Assembly: GCF_963576615.1 (NCBI RefSeq)
Contig: NC_088711.1
Span: 40,172,621 to 40,236,620 of the forward strand
DNA from: Watersipora subatra
Taxonomy: Eukaryota; Bryozoa; Gymnolaemata; Cheilostomatida; Watersiporidae
Direction: 5' to 3'
Length of the DNA: 64,000 bases
This document shows positions 24,360-37,400 of this stretch, one piece after another (the stretch's first letter is position 1; the number at the start of each line of letters is the position of its first letter). The position numbers were made by a program, and so were the translations under genes. The notes beneath the pieces were generated by a model. It saw nothing but the letters and a program-made list of their open reading frames with translations, was not told where the DNA came from and ran no database searches.

Positions 24360-24845
24360 TGCCAGCAAAGAAACTCAACCCGTATCAGATACTTTGCTTA
24401 AACAACCTTCAAGGACTGGAACGCTTTTGGTGAAGCTATTTTCAGTTCCAGCCATAATGCCTTCAAGGCCATCCTAAACCATACATTGCTTATGGAATGC
24501 TGTGCAATCTTGAGTCAAAGGATGGCTTAAGATGACCCTATACTTCACCAAACAGTTTCAGAACCAGACATGCTTAACGAGATTGACTTGCTACAGAAAG
24601 TACCACAAAAACATTTACTGGAATATTTCAAACAAAAGGACTCTGATGGGAACACACCTCTTATGAATTCAACTAAAGATGGCCAGTTTAGCTATGTTCA
24701 GTCTTTCATGAAGCCATTACTAGACTATGAACAGACAACTACAGTGAGGAATACACAAGGAAGGAGCGCTGAAACAATAGCAGCTGCAGAAGTAATGCTG
24801 CAAGGGGGGGAGGGTCAAGTTCTAATACTCTTGTATAACCAATGA
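24360..24845 (+). pseudogene. Partial duplicate of the ankyrin exon
   Basis: This matches the second half of exon 1 of the gene at 18884-22554 in order. 'KDWNAFGEAIFSSSHNAFKAILNH'-type sequence near 24413-24480 corresponds to [20 protein letters not shown], and the open part (24570-24800) keeps [20 protein letters not shown] against [20 protein letters not shown]. The early part is interrupted by stops and shifts, and no coiled-coil or hydrophobic exon follows, so it is a truncated tandem duplicate. The copies have diverged substantially in protein sequence, so the duplication is not recent. Confidence 0.75.
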
Positions 24846-24876
24846 ATTTATAACACAGCTCCAATTTATAGCATAA

Positions 24877-24882
24877 TTTATT
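24877..24882 (-). terminator. Candidate polyadenylation signal of the RING gene
   Basis: AATAAA on the minus strand, about 90 nt beyond the stop codon at 24971. Confidence 0.45.
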
Positions 24883-24970
24883 TCATCAACTATATATGGT
24901 AATTATATACATCTATAACTCTCGCTAACATTGAGACTGCAGAATTTACGAGTGGTAAATGTGTTTACAG

Positions 24971-27900
24971 CTACGCATGAATAGTATTCTCAGCGATAGA
25001 AGCTTCCAGAGCAGCCTGCAGAGAGTCCTCTTCATCTTCTTCCAAATTCTAAAGTCAATACATAGCAACTCTATTAATAGAGCCACGAACTAGAGTTATT
25101 CTCATCAGTGGAGACAGAAGAATCTAGCTTCATCCATCCACATCACGTACGTTAATAGAAATACCCATAGGTATACGCACCGCCGCTAACACCCATAGGT
25201 ATACGCACCGCCGCTAACACCCATAGGTATACGCACCGCCGCTAACACCCATAGATATACGCACCGCCGCTAACACCCATAGATATACGCACCGCCGCTA
25301 ACACCCATAGATATACGCACCGCCGCTAACACCCATAGATATACGCACCGCCGCTAACACCCATAGATATACGCACCGCCGCTAACACCCATAGATATAC
25401 GCACCGCCGCTAACACCCATAGATATACGCACCGCCGCTGACACCCATAGATATACGCACCGCCGCTGACACCCATAGATATACACACCGCCGCTGACAC
25501 CCATAGATATACACACCGCCGCTGACACCCATAGATATATTCAAAAATACGCATTACCACCACTGACACCCATAGATATATCGATAGTGATACACACCAC
25601 CACTGACACCCATAGATATACCCATAGAGATACATCCCCATAGATACATATCATTATATTTGGCTTATCTGAACAAAAAACTTCCTGAGTTAGAATTTTT
25701 TTAAAGAGCTCATATTGCTAACTACATTTCATCAGGTTCTCTAACATGCAGAAAGCATCCTCCTCCCATTGAAATTATATAACTAAATCTCAGTTACTGC
25801 AATTTAACATCCTCCTATTGATAAATGTAGAGAGTTCTTTTCTATGTAATTCCAACTATAGATAACAACTAAAGTACAATAATGCATTCTAGTAACTGGG
25901 TTTTAGCACTGCTTTGGATATCAACAATGATTAAGAATGTGACTACCATAACTACCGGTATATTTGTCAGATCCTCTTGCTATATCATAGCCCTGGGAGT
26001 GTCTCTCCCAAAGACCAACTGTACTCACCACAAACCAGTCATAATCAAACTGATGACGCAAGTTCATATGACGCAGCAGATGAATGCTAGTCTTGTCCGA
26101 TTCTCCCCAAGGATACGCGACACAAATTGTACAAACCTGCAATAGGTGGATACATTACACAAATTGTACAAACCTGCAATAGGTGGATACATGATACAAA
26201 TTGTACAAACCTGCAATGGGCGGATACATGATACAAATTGTACAAACCTGCAATGGGTGAATACGCGACATAATTTGTACAAACCTGCAATGATAACTCT
26301 AATAACTAGATGTATATCACAGAATTCTCAGCTTGCACTGTTAATTACTCTGCTGGTCATTTAATACCCTCAGCTAAGATATATTTTGTTCGACCTTAGC
26401 ATTATTATTAGTATGACACTTTTCGAAATGATATAGTATATCATAAGCATAACAAGCCAGCCAAAAACACAGATTTAGCTTATATATCACCATGTGCAAT
26501 ATGAGCCTTTTTAAATCTGAACAGATATCACGATCATCTAGCAAACAAACTTTGCCCTACAGTGCCGCGCATACGTAACACCAAGTGACTAATGATTGGA
26601 CTATATCTATGTTGGTAAACAAGCCTTAGCGCCAGACCGATTACTGGCAAGAGGCGTCTATACTAGAGCAGAAAGATGGCTGTATGAACCATGATACAGA
26701 TTGTTAGCAGAGTAACTGCTAAGGACAGAAGTTATGAGCCTTACCAGTTTGTGGCTCGGCGCATGTTTATGGTTGGCATTGCAGTGTGCCAAAAGACCTT
26801 CCCTGGAGAAGTTCCTCGCCCCACAATAGGCGCAAGAAAACAGATGCGTGTTTGAACCTGTCCTGAAACAGTAACGGGTAGAATGATGTCAATAGAGCCC
26901 GACTACAACAGGAAGTTTCAGTCACGCTGACACAAAGATTAACACAGTTTGGGGCATACAGCTATCGACAAGAGAAAATGTCAAAACCCACCCCTAAAGG
27001 CTTGTCGGATACGCTATCAATTTTGTGCATACACTAAGAAAGCGGAAGAATTTAACTGAAATAAAAATCTAGACTAAAAAATGGGGCAGATGTTTTAAGA
27101 ACTCAGGAATAGACTATCATGACCATACATTAATGTTTTTTTTTTTTAAGTTCTGAACTCACATTATAAAACAGATTCAGTTCAAAGTCCTATTTCCATT
27201 TTGTTTTGGTTTATAAAATACTCGTGCAAGTCTCTCAAACATTGGTAAATATGGCATCGAGAGGCAGATATCTCAAATACATTTAGAATAAAAGGGAAGA
27301 CAACTACCGTGTCCACGCTCGCAACTACTAAGGCCAGTTAACCACATTTACCAGAATTAATCGAGTTTGGTTAAAACGTTATTAATAAATGGTAGAATGA
27401 GTAAGAAGCCATTTCCCATTATGAACTTGTAGCAACCGCTTAGGAAAAACGAACAGCTCTAAGAGACACTTACACCACGTCAGGATTTCTAGCTACAGGC
27501 CTCGAAACATATGCATCCACACACACGTCATCATGATCTCTTCCATCAACAGCTCTAAACTGCAACAAATGTAAGATTATACCAAATAGAAATATTTTTT
27601 GAAGTCTCCATGCTCTACTACATACTACAGCTCATTGACAGCGCACAACTGCTGCCGATACCTATTGATACTTACCTGTCCTTGACACCTATCACATGTC
27701 AACAATGTTGAAATCATGCTCTCCTCCATCGCTTCAGCGACTTCGTAATGTAGCACTTGTGTCCGACAACACGGACAGTTTAGTGAAACATTGAGAGATG
27801 TGAGAAGACAGACTTTGCAAAACCTAAAATAGAAAAATGAGAATTTTGTCAACGAATAATCTTTCCAAATTTTTGCATCTTCTTTCTTTCCATAATCTAA

Positions 27901-29675
27901 ATTTTTATTTTGCATAAATTAAGGATTAAAGTTTTTTCATGGTTTGTGTTTGTTTTTACACGATAGTTACACTTTTTAAACTCATTTCATCTTATGTGAT
28001 ATGAAAAAATTGCCCACAACATCTAACAATTATTTTCAAGTATCCTTGCTAGCTGCTTTAACCATCTTCCACCTAATATTTATTGTCTAAGCAGAGAGAT
28101 ACATTTTTAAACACCATTTGTTATTTGAAAACATACTATTTACTTGATTTTACTGGTGCAATATTGCCCTTTTTTGTTGTATGATTGTTGCACGGCATAA
28201 TTTGAAAAATGTTACTGTTTGAAATGATATGCTTGCCAATAAGATAATATATATAATTATATATATTTGTAGTGAACTGAAGTTTCTTAAGGTACTTGGT
28301 TTAAAGAAATGGTGTTGGTGGGCCTACACCATCATGTTTCTTCTAATTACCTTTAAACCGTCTTCTTGTCGACCTCAAGTAGAACTTGAATCAGTTCTAT
28401 TAAACCAATGTTTTCCCAGTTGAAGAAATGCAACCAGAAAGTCAGTCAGAAAAAAATTTCAGTCTACACTACACCTTACCAAATATGGCTAATATGATAT
28501 TTAAAAAAGGAAACGAGCATTCCCAGCTTTCCACGCTTCGGATTGGGTTCGGAGTAGACGATTACGTACCCTACCATTTCCACGATTCAGAGTTGCAGAT
28601 TTTTTCAAGTTTTAATAAACTATTAGTATGTAGCCTTAGGACTAAATAAAATTGAGAGATATTTTGGTAACCTTCACTTGTTTCTAATAAACTGGTTTCA
28701 TAAATGCATGCATCCATAATATATTTTGCGCAAACCCATATCTTGTTGCTAGAATATGACTATACATCAATTGAAACCATTATTTTTAATTTGGGTCAAA
28801 AACTTCCAGAATTTCTTTAAAATTCAAAGCCAATCTATAGCCAAAATGATAGAAGAAACGTAAATGAGATGATTAGCGGTTCAATGCATCTTTTTTTGAA
28901 AAAACTTTGGTCAAGACTGATTGAATACACTTTAAATATGCTAAGTACATGTATTTAGTGGCTTTTATAGAATTTTAAATCAAGCCTCTATTGTAAGTTC
29001 ATTAACACAGGGCTTCCATGCTATGAATGGATTGAAAGTTGACCTCTATACAAATTCACACCCTACACTAGACTATATAGATCTTTCCAAGGTTTGTGAT
29101 ATATTCCCTCGAAACAGAACTTGTTAAACTTGATTTTATGTCACGATCACATTTCAATTCACACGTAAAATTACTAGCTCTGAAAGGGTAATATTTCATC
29201 AACCTCAAATGCTAAGGCCAGGGCAAAAGTCAAGCATGACCAATAGTAGAGTAGCGGTAAATGTTTTCGTAACAAAGACCCGCATGGTTGTGAGCTGATA
29301 TTTTTTTACCTCCACTGGGGAGGGTTTAGCAGAGTATTATTGATTAGGATCCATCAGCAGTGAGGGTTTCTATCATATCAAATAGTACTCTCACAGTGAA
29401 TGCCTTCACACAAATTCGGAGCAAAATTCAGTCGAATGCGTTCAAATTTTACTGTTTCTACGATTTGAAGAAAAAGCCGACACCGAAACCATTCAAAGCA
29501 TAAAATCGCACTGATAATCTCATTACCAAAAGGTCAAATGCAAAACAACGAATACATACACATGATTGCAGGAAGTCTTTACGGGTTCCTTCAAATAGTC
29601 TTTACAGATCGAACACATGAACTCGCAGCTGGAAGCATCTCCCGCCGCTGTCTCACGAGTCATCGAGCTGTTCAT
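24971..29675 (-). CDS. RNF114/RNF166-family E3 ubiquitin ligase, 6 coding exons
   Basis: Exons in coding order are 29675-29560, 27823-27676, 27559-27474, 26862-26745, 26136-26029 and 25048-24971. All phases match and give 217 residues (human RNF114 has 228). The domain order is that of the RNF114/125/138/166 family. First comes a C3HC4 RING (C21, C24, C36, H38, C41, C44, C55, C58), which would bind an E2 enzyme. Next is a C2HC finger with exact family spacing (C82-x2-C85-x11-H97-x3-C101). Two C2H2 fingers follow (C127/C130/H143/H148 and C158/C161/H179/H184, the second containing YPWGES against MPWGDP). The last is a ubiquitin-interacting motif, EEDSLQAALEASIAEN. The acceptor lies 2 bp before the ATG, so a separate 5' UTR exon is needed; a donor at about 30352 (CTAAG|gtaagc, minus) is a candidate. 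Intron 5 carries a minisatellite, and its neighbour carries repeated acceptors. The orthologue within the family is not resolved. Confidence 0.92.
25161..25640. repeat. 28-bp minisatellite in the last intron of the RING gene
   Basis: About 17 head-to-tail units of ACACCCATAGATATACGCAC plus CGCCGCTA, spaced exactly 28 bp at the start (ccatag at 25165, 25193, 25221). The 5' units carry GGTATAC and the later ones GATATAC, and the far end is degenerate. There are no unique spacers, so it is not a CRISPR array. Peptide-like open frames across it are artefacts of the repeat. Confidence 0.95.
26137..26291 (-). repeat. 37-bp tandem repeat carrying a splice acceptor
   Basis: Four full 37-bp units plus a partial one lie directly upstream (minus strand) of the 26136-26029 exon, with ctgcaat at 26137, 26174, 26211, 26248 and 26285. 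Each unit contains CACC(T/C)ATTGCAG followed by GTTTGTACAATTTGT, that is, the intron 3' border plus the first bases of the zinc-finger exon. There are therefore five potential acceptors in a row. Confidence 0.9.
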
Positions 29676-30352
29676 ACCTGCAGTTTTCTTTTGTTAGGCG
29701 TGATTGCTGCTGGCTGAAACAGCATACCATAGATGGGAGTTACCCTAATACCTGACCCAACGCAGTACAATTCATAGAGCAAGCAACTTTGCTGAAGCCA
29801 TTGACTCTCGAACAAAACATGTAGAGCAATCTGTACTTTTTAAAGCTAGAGCAACTTGGAATAACACAAAACAACTTATCGTAACAGATGAAAACAAATG
29901 CATGTTTAACTTAGCAAATAACTGATTGCCACTACACCCAGAAGTACCACAATTTCATGTGTATTCATTTAGCCAATTTTTAGCCATGCATAAATGATAC
30001 AACATCATAATCCTTAGGTTATGGGCTGTTTGACAGGCACAAACATGTACTTGGATTATTCAGAAAGATTTTAGATATGTCAGAAGTTGCAGCAACAGTT
30101 TAATTTGCCTATTCAGAAGGTTTATCAGGAGTTACAACTGAACATAATTTGCACCAAGTGGTTACCTTCTCAAAGTATGCTCGCTATATTCCCATTGTGT
30201 ATTTCAACACAACGAAACACATGAAATTTCGGCATATGCAAATTATAAATAACGTTGTTTAAAATCATGTGCAGATGATGAACTAGCGTCTCTGCGATAA
30301 ATAAAATGCCAGCTGTGAATTACAATAAACTGATCAAAGCTTACCTTAGCAG

Positions 30353-30440
30353 ACGGTGAGAGCTACTGTTCATTCAGCTAACTCCTAGCAGAATGGTATC
30401 CTCTCTGAACATTCTGAACCTTTTATATGAATCCTTTGAA
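30353..30440 (-). other. Candidate 5' UTR exon of the RING gene
   Basis: On the minus strand CTGCTAAG|gtaagc gives a good donor at 30352/30353, upstream of the acceptor at 29678. The 5' limit of the exon is unknown. Confidence 0.3.
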
Positions 30441-30617
30441 AAAGCTAGAACTAACGTAAATCTGATTACACGATAGCTAACAAAATAAAGCAAGTTGTAG
30501 CAGAGTTTTACCGGCTTGATAAATGTTCCCATCATTCCAGTCGATAATATAATTCAGCTTCTCTGAAACCAGTGTGGCTTGAAGATTCCAATGCCAATCT
30601 AAAAGTATTAATATGGG

Positions 30618-31128
30618 CAGGGTTGGAAAAAATCAATGATTTTTTGCAAAAAACCAGATTTTTTGTGATTTAAATCGATTTTTACAAATTTTTGTACCAA
30701 TAACTGTTTTAGTATCTTGCAACGAGAATGCTAACACAAATTTATGTAAAGAATTACATTTTATTCTGCGAAAAGAAACTGATAATTGATAATAATTGAT
30801 AATAATTGACAATAATTGATAATCTGATGCATTAGCGCTGCAGCATGCAGTTCAAGACTGCAAGCCTCTGTAAACTCTCACTCCCTAAAGGTTCCTATTT
30901 AATTAAATTCTTAAGTAAATGAATGTTTGGTCAATGAGTTTATACTATCCAGTTAAAAGCAGTACAAAACAGGTTGCTTATTGCAAGACTAAATCTACTA
31001 CACTAGTGGTAGACTATTTTTTTGAAAAAAAATCCTTTTTTGACAAAAATCGTGATTTTTTTCGCGTGATTTAAATCGAATAAAAATCGCCTGATTTAAA
31101 TCGTTTGATTTAAATCGTGCCAACCCTG
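30618..31128. mobile_element. hAT-type MITE with perfect 8-bp target duplication
   Basis: Inverted ends CAGGGTTGG…CCAACCCTG are flanked by AATATGGG on both sides (30610-30617, 31129-31136). The ends are lined with repeated GATTTAAATCG blocks. It is 511 bp long with no coding capacity. The short end and perfect duplication point to a fairly young hAT-derived MITE. Confidence 0.92.
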
Positions 31129-31626
31129 AATATGGGAGTTACAGTAAGTATGGTAGATGGCCAAATTAAAGTCTGGCATAAAATTCCAGTTTTCCCATTC
31201 AGACTACCTTCAAGAAATCTCATCCTTTGCAAATGAACAGTGTTTTGATAATATCCCAACTTATTCTTTGCTTATTACAATCAAGAACAGCTTTATAACA
31301 GTAGTAAGTAATGGCTAGCCAATCAAAAAACATTGGTTTCATTTTAAAACTTCAAAAAAGGAAAACGGCAAATTATTACTGCTGAATACGTTCTGTTGAA
31401 TTACAGTACGGAAAGCTGTCTGACAATTTGATGCAACCGCAGGTCTCATAAACAAATACCATACTTTGATAATAACAGGAAGCTAAGTAAAAATGAAGCA
31501 ACCAGATGTTTCCCTAGCACGAATGTTTTCATTATTAGTCCAGATGGTTAGGTGCAACTCTTCTCTGCAGAATATATTGACGCTAACAGTAATTATGAAG
31601 CATCCAGTTACATAAGATATACTCAC

Positions 31627-31722
31627 CAGTTCTGCATCCGCGAGGATAGACAGTATAGAGTCACCTATTTCAGCCACCCTCATCGGTATAGCTAATCGCT
31701 GTGAAGTGAGCAGCGCTGACAT
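31627..31722 (-). CDS. Orphan first coding exon, minus strand
   Basis: ATG at 31722 opens 32 codons (…PMRVAEIGDSILSILADAEL) and ends phase 0 at the donor CTG|gtgagt. The helix-like, stop-free stretch and strong donor look real, but no phase-0 partner exon was found before the RING gene. It could be a first exon of a small gene, or an alternative leader. I recognise no family. Confidence 0.3.
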
Positions 31723-34460
31723 CGCATAAAGGGTCTACTGAAATAATATATATGACATTTTCGACATTTGGCTGATGGAGGTTTTTTTCGTCATGTTGTT
31801 AGTACATGTTTTTTCTCAAATAGTTCTTTGACAACTAATCGCGAAGCAACAGGATTCATAGCAAACCAAAACAATACATTTCATGCTCATTGGATAGATG
31901 ATATTTTCGAATTATCAATAACAACTTGTATTATGGGTCTGGTATCACCAACTCGGTGTTTTTACATCGAGCATTAGAACTGAATATTATAATTAAATTT
32001 TCTAAATACCTTTTGTCAGATAAATCGACTGAAGCATGAAAATATTCGCGAAACAACCACACGGAGAACATAAGTTATTTGCTCAACAATATGGATTAAG
32101 TTTTTTGTTTTACAAGCCCATTTCTTGTAATACTTTCTAGCTAATCAAAAACTGAAAGTTGTAACACAGAAGGCAATAAAGAATTATATTTAAACATTTT
32201 CATCCACTCCTACTTTTAAAAACGCACAGAATCATGCTGCGTCAAATACCACACCATCGTACACTTAAATGTACTTTTATACAGTAATTATGTATTTAAA
32301 GGTTATTTAAAGACTTTAAAATTTTAAAAAACTTATTGAAAGATCACTGGAACAAGAGCTTGCTGAAGCTAGAATCTTCTCTAAGCAGTAGCTAAAAGTA
32401 AAGAAAAATTAAGAGCTGGACACTGTGTCGAGACAGTGACGGATATAAATCAGAAGATTTTGTTACATTTGTTGGCTTTCGTCGCAAAAGCTGCTGTACT
32501 ATGCTCAGGCAGCATGTGAGAAACTGAAACATTTCACTATTACAGCTAAGTATTTGCTCAATAGAATTTATAGAAATACTTTGTAATTTAATTAAATAAA
32601 TACTAATGTAATTTATTAACAATAACCAATTTACCAGATCAAACTATACTTTTAAAAGCTCATAAAACAGTTGTTTTTACAATTTTTTTATTTCAAAAAT
32701 GACTGCAAAATCCTATCGGATTGTTACTTAATATAAACTAAATTTGTAAAGGAATGACATCAACGTTTTGTGAATGTATAATACTGAACCCAGCAATTCT
32801 TATGCATATCTAAAAGCATACAATGCATGGCTGTGATACAATGATAGCATACAATGATGTGTTAAAATAGCACCTATTAAAATAGCACTGGGTGCAGAGC
32901 AGAGTTCACTAGACAGCAGCAGATTTTTATTTGTCTTATAAACTAAATAATGCTCTGAAAAACACTCTAGTTTCACTGAAATTTGTCATGGTTTCTGTAT
33001 GTCACAGCTACCAAACATTTTTTAGGTTTAACTAGTAAGATGTGGCATTTATGAATGTTGACTAGATATACTCCCTATTTCCATACCATGGAATAAAACT
33101 GACATACCCAATTAACTATCAATACAGAGTAAAAGTACCCCCCAAGCTACTGCAAAAGCAAAAACTAATAAGACCTACTGTCTTATAGAGACATCAGCAA
33201 AACCAGATACCAAAAAGGAAGTGATGAATGAAAAAGACCGGACAAACACCAAAGAAAATTAGAGGCGGATGCTATATACAGAGCTCTACCAACCTCTACC
33301 AGACCCGACCAAAATAACAGAAGTGAGTCATCTTTTCCAATCAGTACAATTCCATGTCGTACTCTAGACAAGTTTTTTAAATACCAACCCTCTACAACAT
33401 AAAGAAGAGAACCTGAGCACCTAAACGCCTTCTCACAGGCTAACAGAGACATCTATGAATGAGAGCAACTTCAATGATTCTGCCTCTTTCCCTTGTGGCT
33501 TCAGAGCCACTTTTCTCTCTGCCTGCTAAAGCTCTGTTTGCCCTCCAGCCGCAAAACCTCCTCTTCTGTCATCGTCTGAGCATCTTCTCCTTCACCGCTG
33601 AGACTCCTACTAATTTAACTGGTGAGCCTCTCTACATACGGACTGTCATGGCTCTCGTTTGAATGTCGAGACTCGCAGCCATAAAGAACTGAGTGAATAA
33701 CATGGATGACCTTTCAAGTGAGGGTGTAACGTGTATTGGCTATTTTAATTTTTTGACATTAATATTATTGTTTGAGAGTTTTGTTAGTTGTGTATTTTAA
33801 TTGTTTGACTTATAGAATAAAGAAGTAACTTTTTCTAGTAAATATCAGTATTGCTCACACTAGCTTTCTTTCACTAGTACCTAAACCAGCAGCTATCAAA
33901 TTAGTTCACACAAGCTAAGCAACAGTGCACAAAGCAATCATAAAGATAATAGAATTAGATGACAAAAGATATGCAACACTGATGTATGTGTGAGTTCGGA
34001 TGAATTGTGTATAACATAGTTTCTCCCCAAACACACATTGCATTTTTGGTGGAAGCGCCAGGTACATATATTTTCACATAACAGTAGTGCATAGATTCAA
34101 TCGACAATTAATATTTTTGTTGCTTAAATTATATTATCTAATTATATATGAACTGATATTACGATTTGCGTGTGTTCCTATTCGTCGTTATCAGATAATT
34201 CACGCCATCGTAAGTATTTCACTAACTTGATCATTTCGGATCAAGATTTGGTTGTGCTGTCTCATAAGCAACACGTATCACCACCACGCATCAAGTGTCA
34301 GCGCAATTAGCTGTACTGTACCGTTGTTTTGTATTTGAAATCAAATTTCCCAGCTCTTTGCTTTTTCGAGGTAACATTCGCAAGAACCCACACAACCGGA
34401 AACTGGGGTGAGCTTTAGTAGTAAGCCATCCGCTATTGAACGATAATAATTTGATACCAG
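31723..34460. other. Intergenic stretch before AAGAB
   Basis: No coding exon is supported. A less AT-rich patch at 33180-33680 has open frames on both strands without known motifs and may be an old repeat. The last 400 bp contain more CpG (for example near 34160-34230 and 34380) and are the likely AAGAB promoter side. Confidence 0.35.
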
Positions 34461-37400
34461 ATGGCAGAAATCAATAGAGAACCATGTTGTCTATTTGCCC
34501 ATTGTGGTGCGTGCCAGGGAATAGATCAAGAACAACTTTTAAAAGGTTTGCAAAAACCAAGTGGATGATCTTAAAAATGTCAGCATTGAACAGCTTGAAC
34601 AAATTACTGACGCATTTTCATTACACCACGTAACGAAATTAGGTTTATATTATTGCTTAATGCATGTATTTATGGTTTTTGTTAGATGTTACTAAGAAGC
34701 ACAACTTGCCCGAATATGACACAATTGTTGAAGACATATTAGGATTTACTTGGAACTTTGAAACAAAATATTACACATGTACTGTGAAACTTTGCAAGAC
34801 CAACCGACCGGTTCTAGGAAGCCAACAGTTTGCAGACGATCTAGAAGTAGTCATACTTGTATTTGATCCTAATGAGGTAATCGTATAGATTAATTACATC
34901 TCTGTTACGGTAAAGTTGAACGCAGCGAGCCTAAATCATTGCGTTAACATACACAAGTTTAATATTCACAGTCGAACTGGATATTTCAAAATGTTTTGTA
35001 AAGCTATTATGGAATGAAAAATGCAGTGCTTTGTAAGTTCCTCCTTTTTATTTTTTGTCAACCTCTTGCAGTAGGTTACCAATTATAAGCAAAGTACTGA
35101 TTTCCTAGTTGATATACATGTATATTAGACTTTTTCTTTTTTAAATATGAAATTATCCCATTTTGGCAAGCAAGCAAAATGAAGAGGTCTCATTTTTTAC
35201 AGCTGGTAATACATCTTTTTGGTTTTGGAGTTATGCAAATACTCTTACGCTTCATTTCCAGGCCTGTTGTCTGGTTGAATATAAGATTTAATTATTTTAC
35301 TTTTTTATATATCTTTGTGCTAGTTCATTCATGTTGTCTAATTTTAGGTGGACAGCTGGACAAGTGTAACTTCATGGCTATCTTATCTTTCAGAATTAGA
35401 ACCTTATGTTAAAATGCTGGTATGCAATTCTTGCACAGAAAGTGATCGTAAGTTTGTTTCAATGTTAAAATCTCAGAATTGGAGTTCAATTAAGACAACT
35501 TGTGCTCTTGAGCTTTCTTTACCAGCTTGGTGGTACTTTTGCCATGTTCTGCCACATTCTGCCACTTTGTGAATAGACGGAACAGAATCGGATTAGATTA
35601 CGCAGAGTTGCTTCTCATTGAGAAGACAAAAACTCCTTTTTCTCTCGTAAACTGAAGTATTGACTTTAATCAAAAATTGTCTATAAGTGATCTTGATATA
35701 CTTTGAGTATTTAACTGCATTGCACTATCATTTTTGCGCATATACCGAAGTTCATTAATTGAAAGCTGCTTTGGTAAATACTGTAAAGGTTTGCTTCATA
35801 TTACATAAGAAATTCCATGTAACGTAAAGCGTCAAGTTGGTGGAAGTTCTCAAATGTAATTTGAATAATGACAGTTTCAGTTATTCTTGAACATAGTATT
35901 TTATCTCTTGCCACACTTCAGAGAGCAAACAACATTATTTATCCCACGACCAAACAGAGCGAAGCGATTGGTTGGGAGATTTATGATAAATGCACATGTG
36001 CGCACAACTCCCGAAAATTATTCATCAACAATAAGACGAACCTTTGAATTAAAATTTCATCAACAAATTTAACCATCGTTTTGTAGAGTCAGTAAAGTGT
36101 AATAGCAATACAAAACACATACAAACCTATTTAAATATGTTACCAAGTCTTTGTAAATCGTCGTTATTATCTTAAAACTTACTCATCTAATCGGATTATA
36201 CACAAATAAACAGATTTATTTGGGCGAAAATCGTTATTAAAACTTGTCAAGCCTCACTTTTATAAAAGTTAAGACCGGAAGTTGAAACGTCGAGCAACAA
36301 AGAATAGAACGATTACATCGTGCGCATTTCACGAAAAAGTAACGTGCACTTTTCACCAGTCTATAGCATGGTCGAAGGTTTCGTTGATTAACGTAGGAGT
36401 ACTGAAATCGTTTCATTTTTGCCGAGTTCGAATTAACTGACATTTCAGACACATTTGAGTACTTTGGTATTCTAACTGATGTCCAACGCAGTGTAAGTAA
36501 AGGATATGACGATGATATTTTTTTCTAACGATTTTTATGAGATTACGATATTTAATTATAAGTTTGGTTATTCTTCTTGATACTTCTTGATATTGTTAGC
36601 TATGACGTTTTGAAATGTAAACAAAATTGTTCATTGGTTTTCTATTATTACTGTATTACTATTACTAAGTTTGGATATTCTTTTTGATACTTCTTGATAT
36701 TGTTAGCTATGACGTTTTGAAATGTAAACAAAATTGCGCATTGGTTTTCTATTATTGCTGTATTACTATTACTAAGTTTGGATATTATTTTTGATACTTC
36801 TTGATATTGTTAGCTATGACGTTTTAAATCCAAACAAAATTGTTTATTGGTTTTCTATTATTACTGTATTACTATATTAATAATATTGGTTATTCTAATA
36901 ATATCAGTGCATTTTACTTCTAATATTACATTTCTCCTATTGCAGGGGGAGATATATAAACATATAATCTTTTCTTTTCATTATCGCTGTTTGTCATGAC
37001 CAAACACTTTTTTAAATAGATTTTCTAAAAATCTATATAATAAATATCACTTTTTGATATTGTTAGCTATGACGTTTTGAAATGTAAACAAAATTGTGCA
37101 TTGGTTTTATATTATTACTATATTAATAATCTTGGTTATTCTAATAATATCAGTGCATTCTACTTCTAATATTGGCCAATATTGCATTTCTCCTATTGCA
37201 GGAGGAGAGATATAAACATATAATCTTTTCTTTCATTATTGCTGTTTGTTGTATATAATAACACTCACACCCAGTACATTACAGCTACCATTGCAGTTAT
37301 CCTATTGCACTGCAGTGTCATTTGACTGCTAATATTGCATTTCTCAACCATCAGTACCCTTTCTTTTTTGCAATATCACTTTGGTCGTGGGCTGTATGAC

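Noticed and set aside
25161-25640. A CRISPR-like array of 28-bp repeats
   Set aside because: The units abut directly with no unique spacers, and the locus is an animal intron.
25354-25641. A repetitive Gly/Tyr/Cys protein on the minus strand
   Set aside because: It is the 28-bp minisatellite read in rotating frames, lying in an intron of the RING gene.
26064-26290. Two overlapping minus-strand Cys-rich open frames
   Set aside because: They come from the 37-bp acceptor repeat read out of phase; only the 26136-26029 exon fits the zinc-finger family.
30526-30604. A possible minus-strand exon (WHWNLQATLVSEKLNYIIDW…)
   Set aside because: It has an acceptor and a donor, but its phase does not match the orphan exon at 31627-31722 and no other partner was found.
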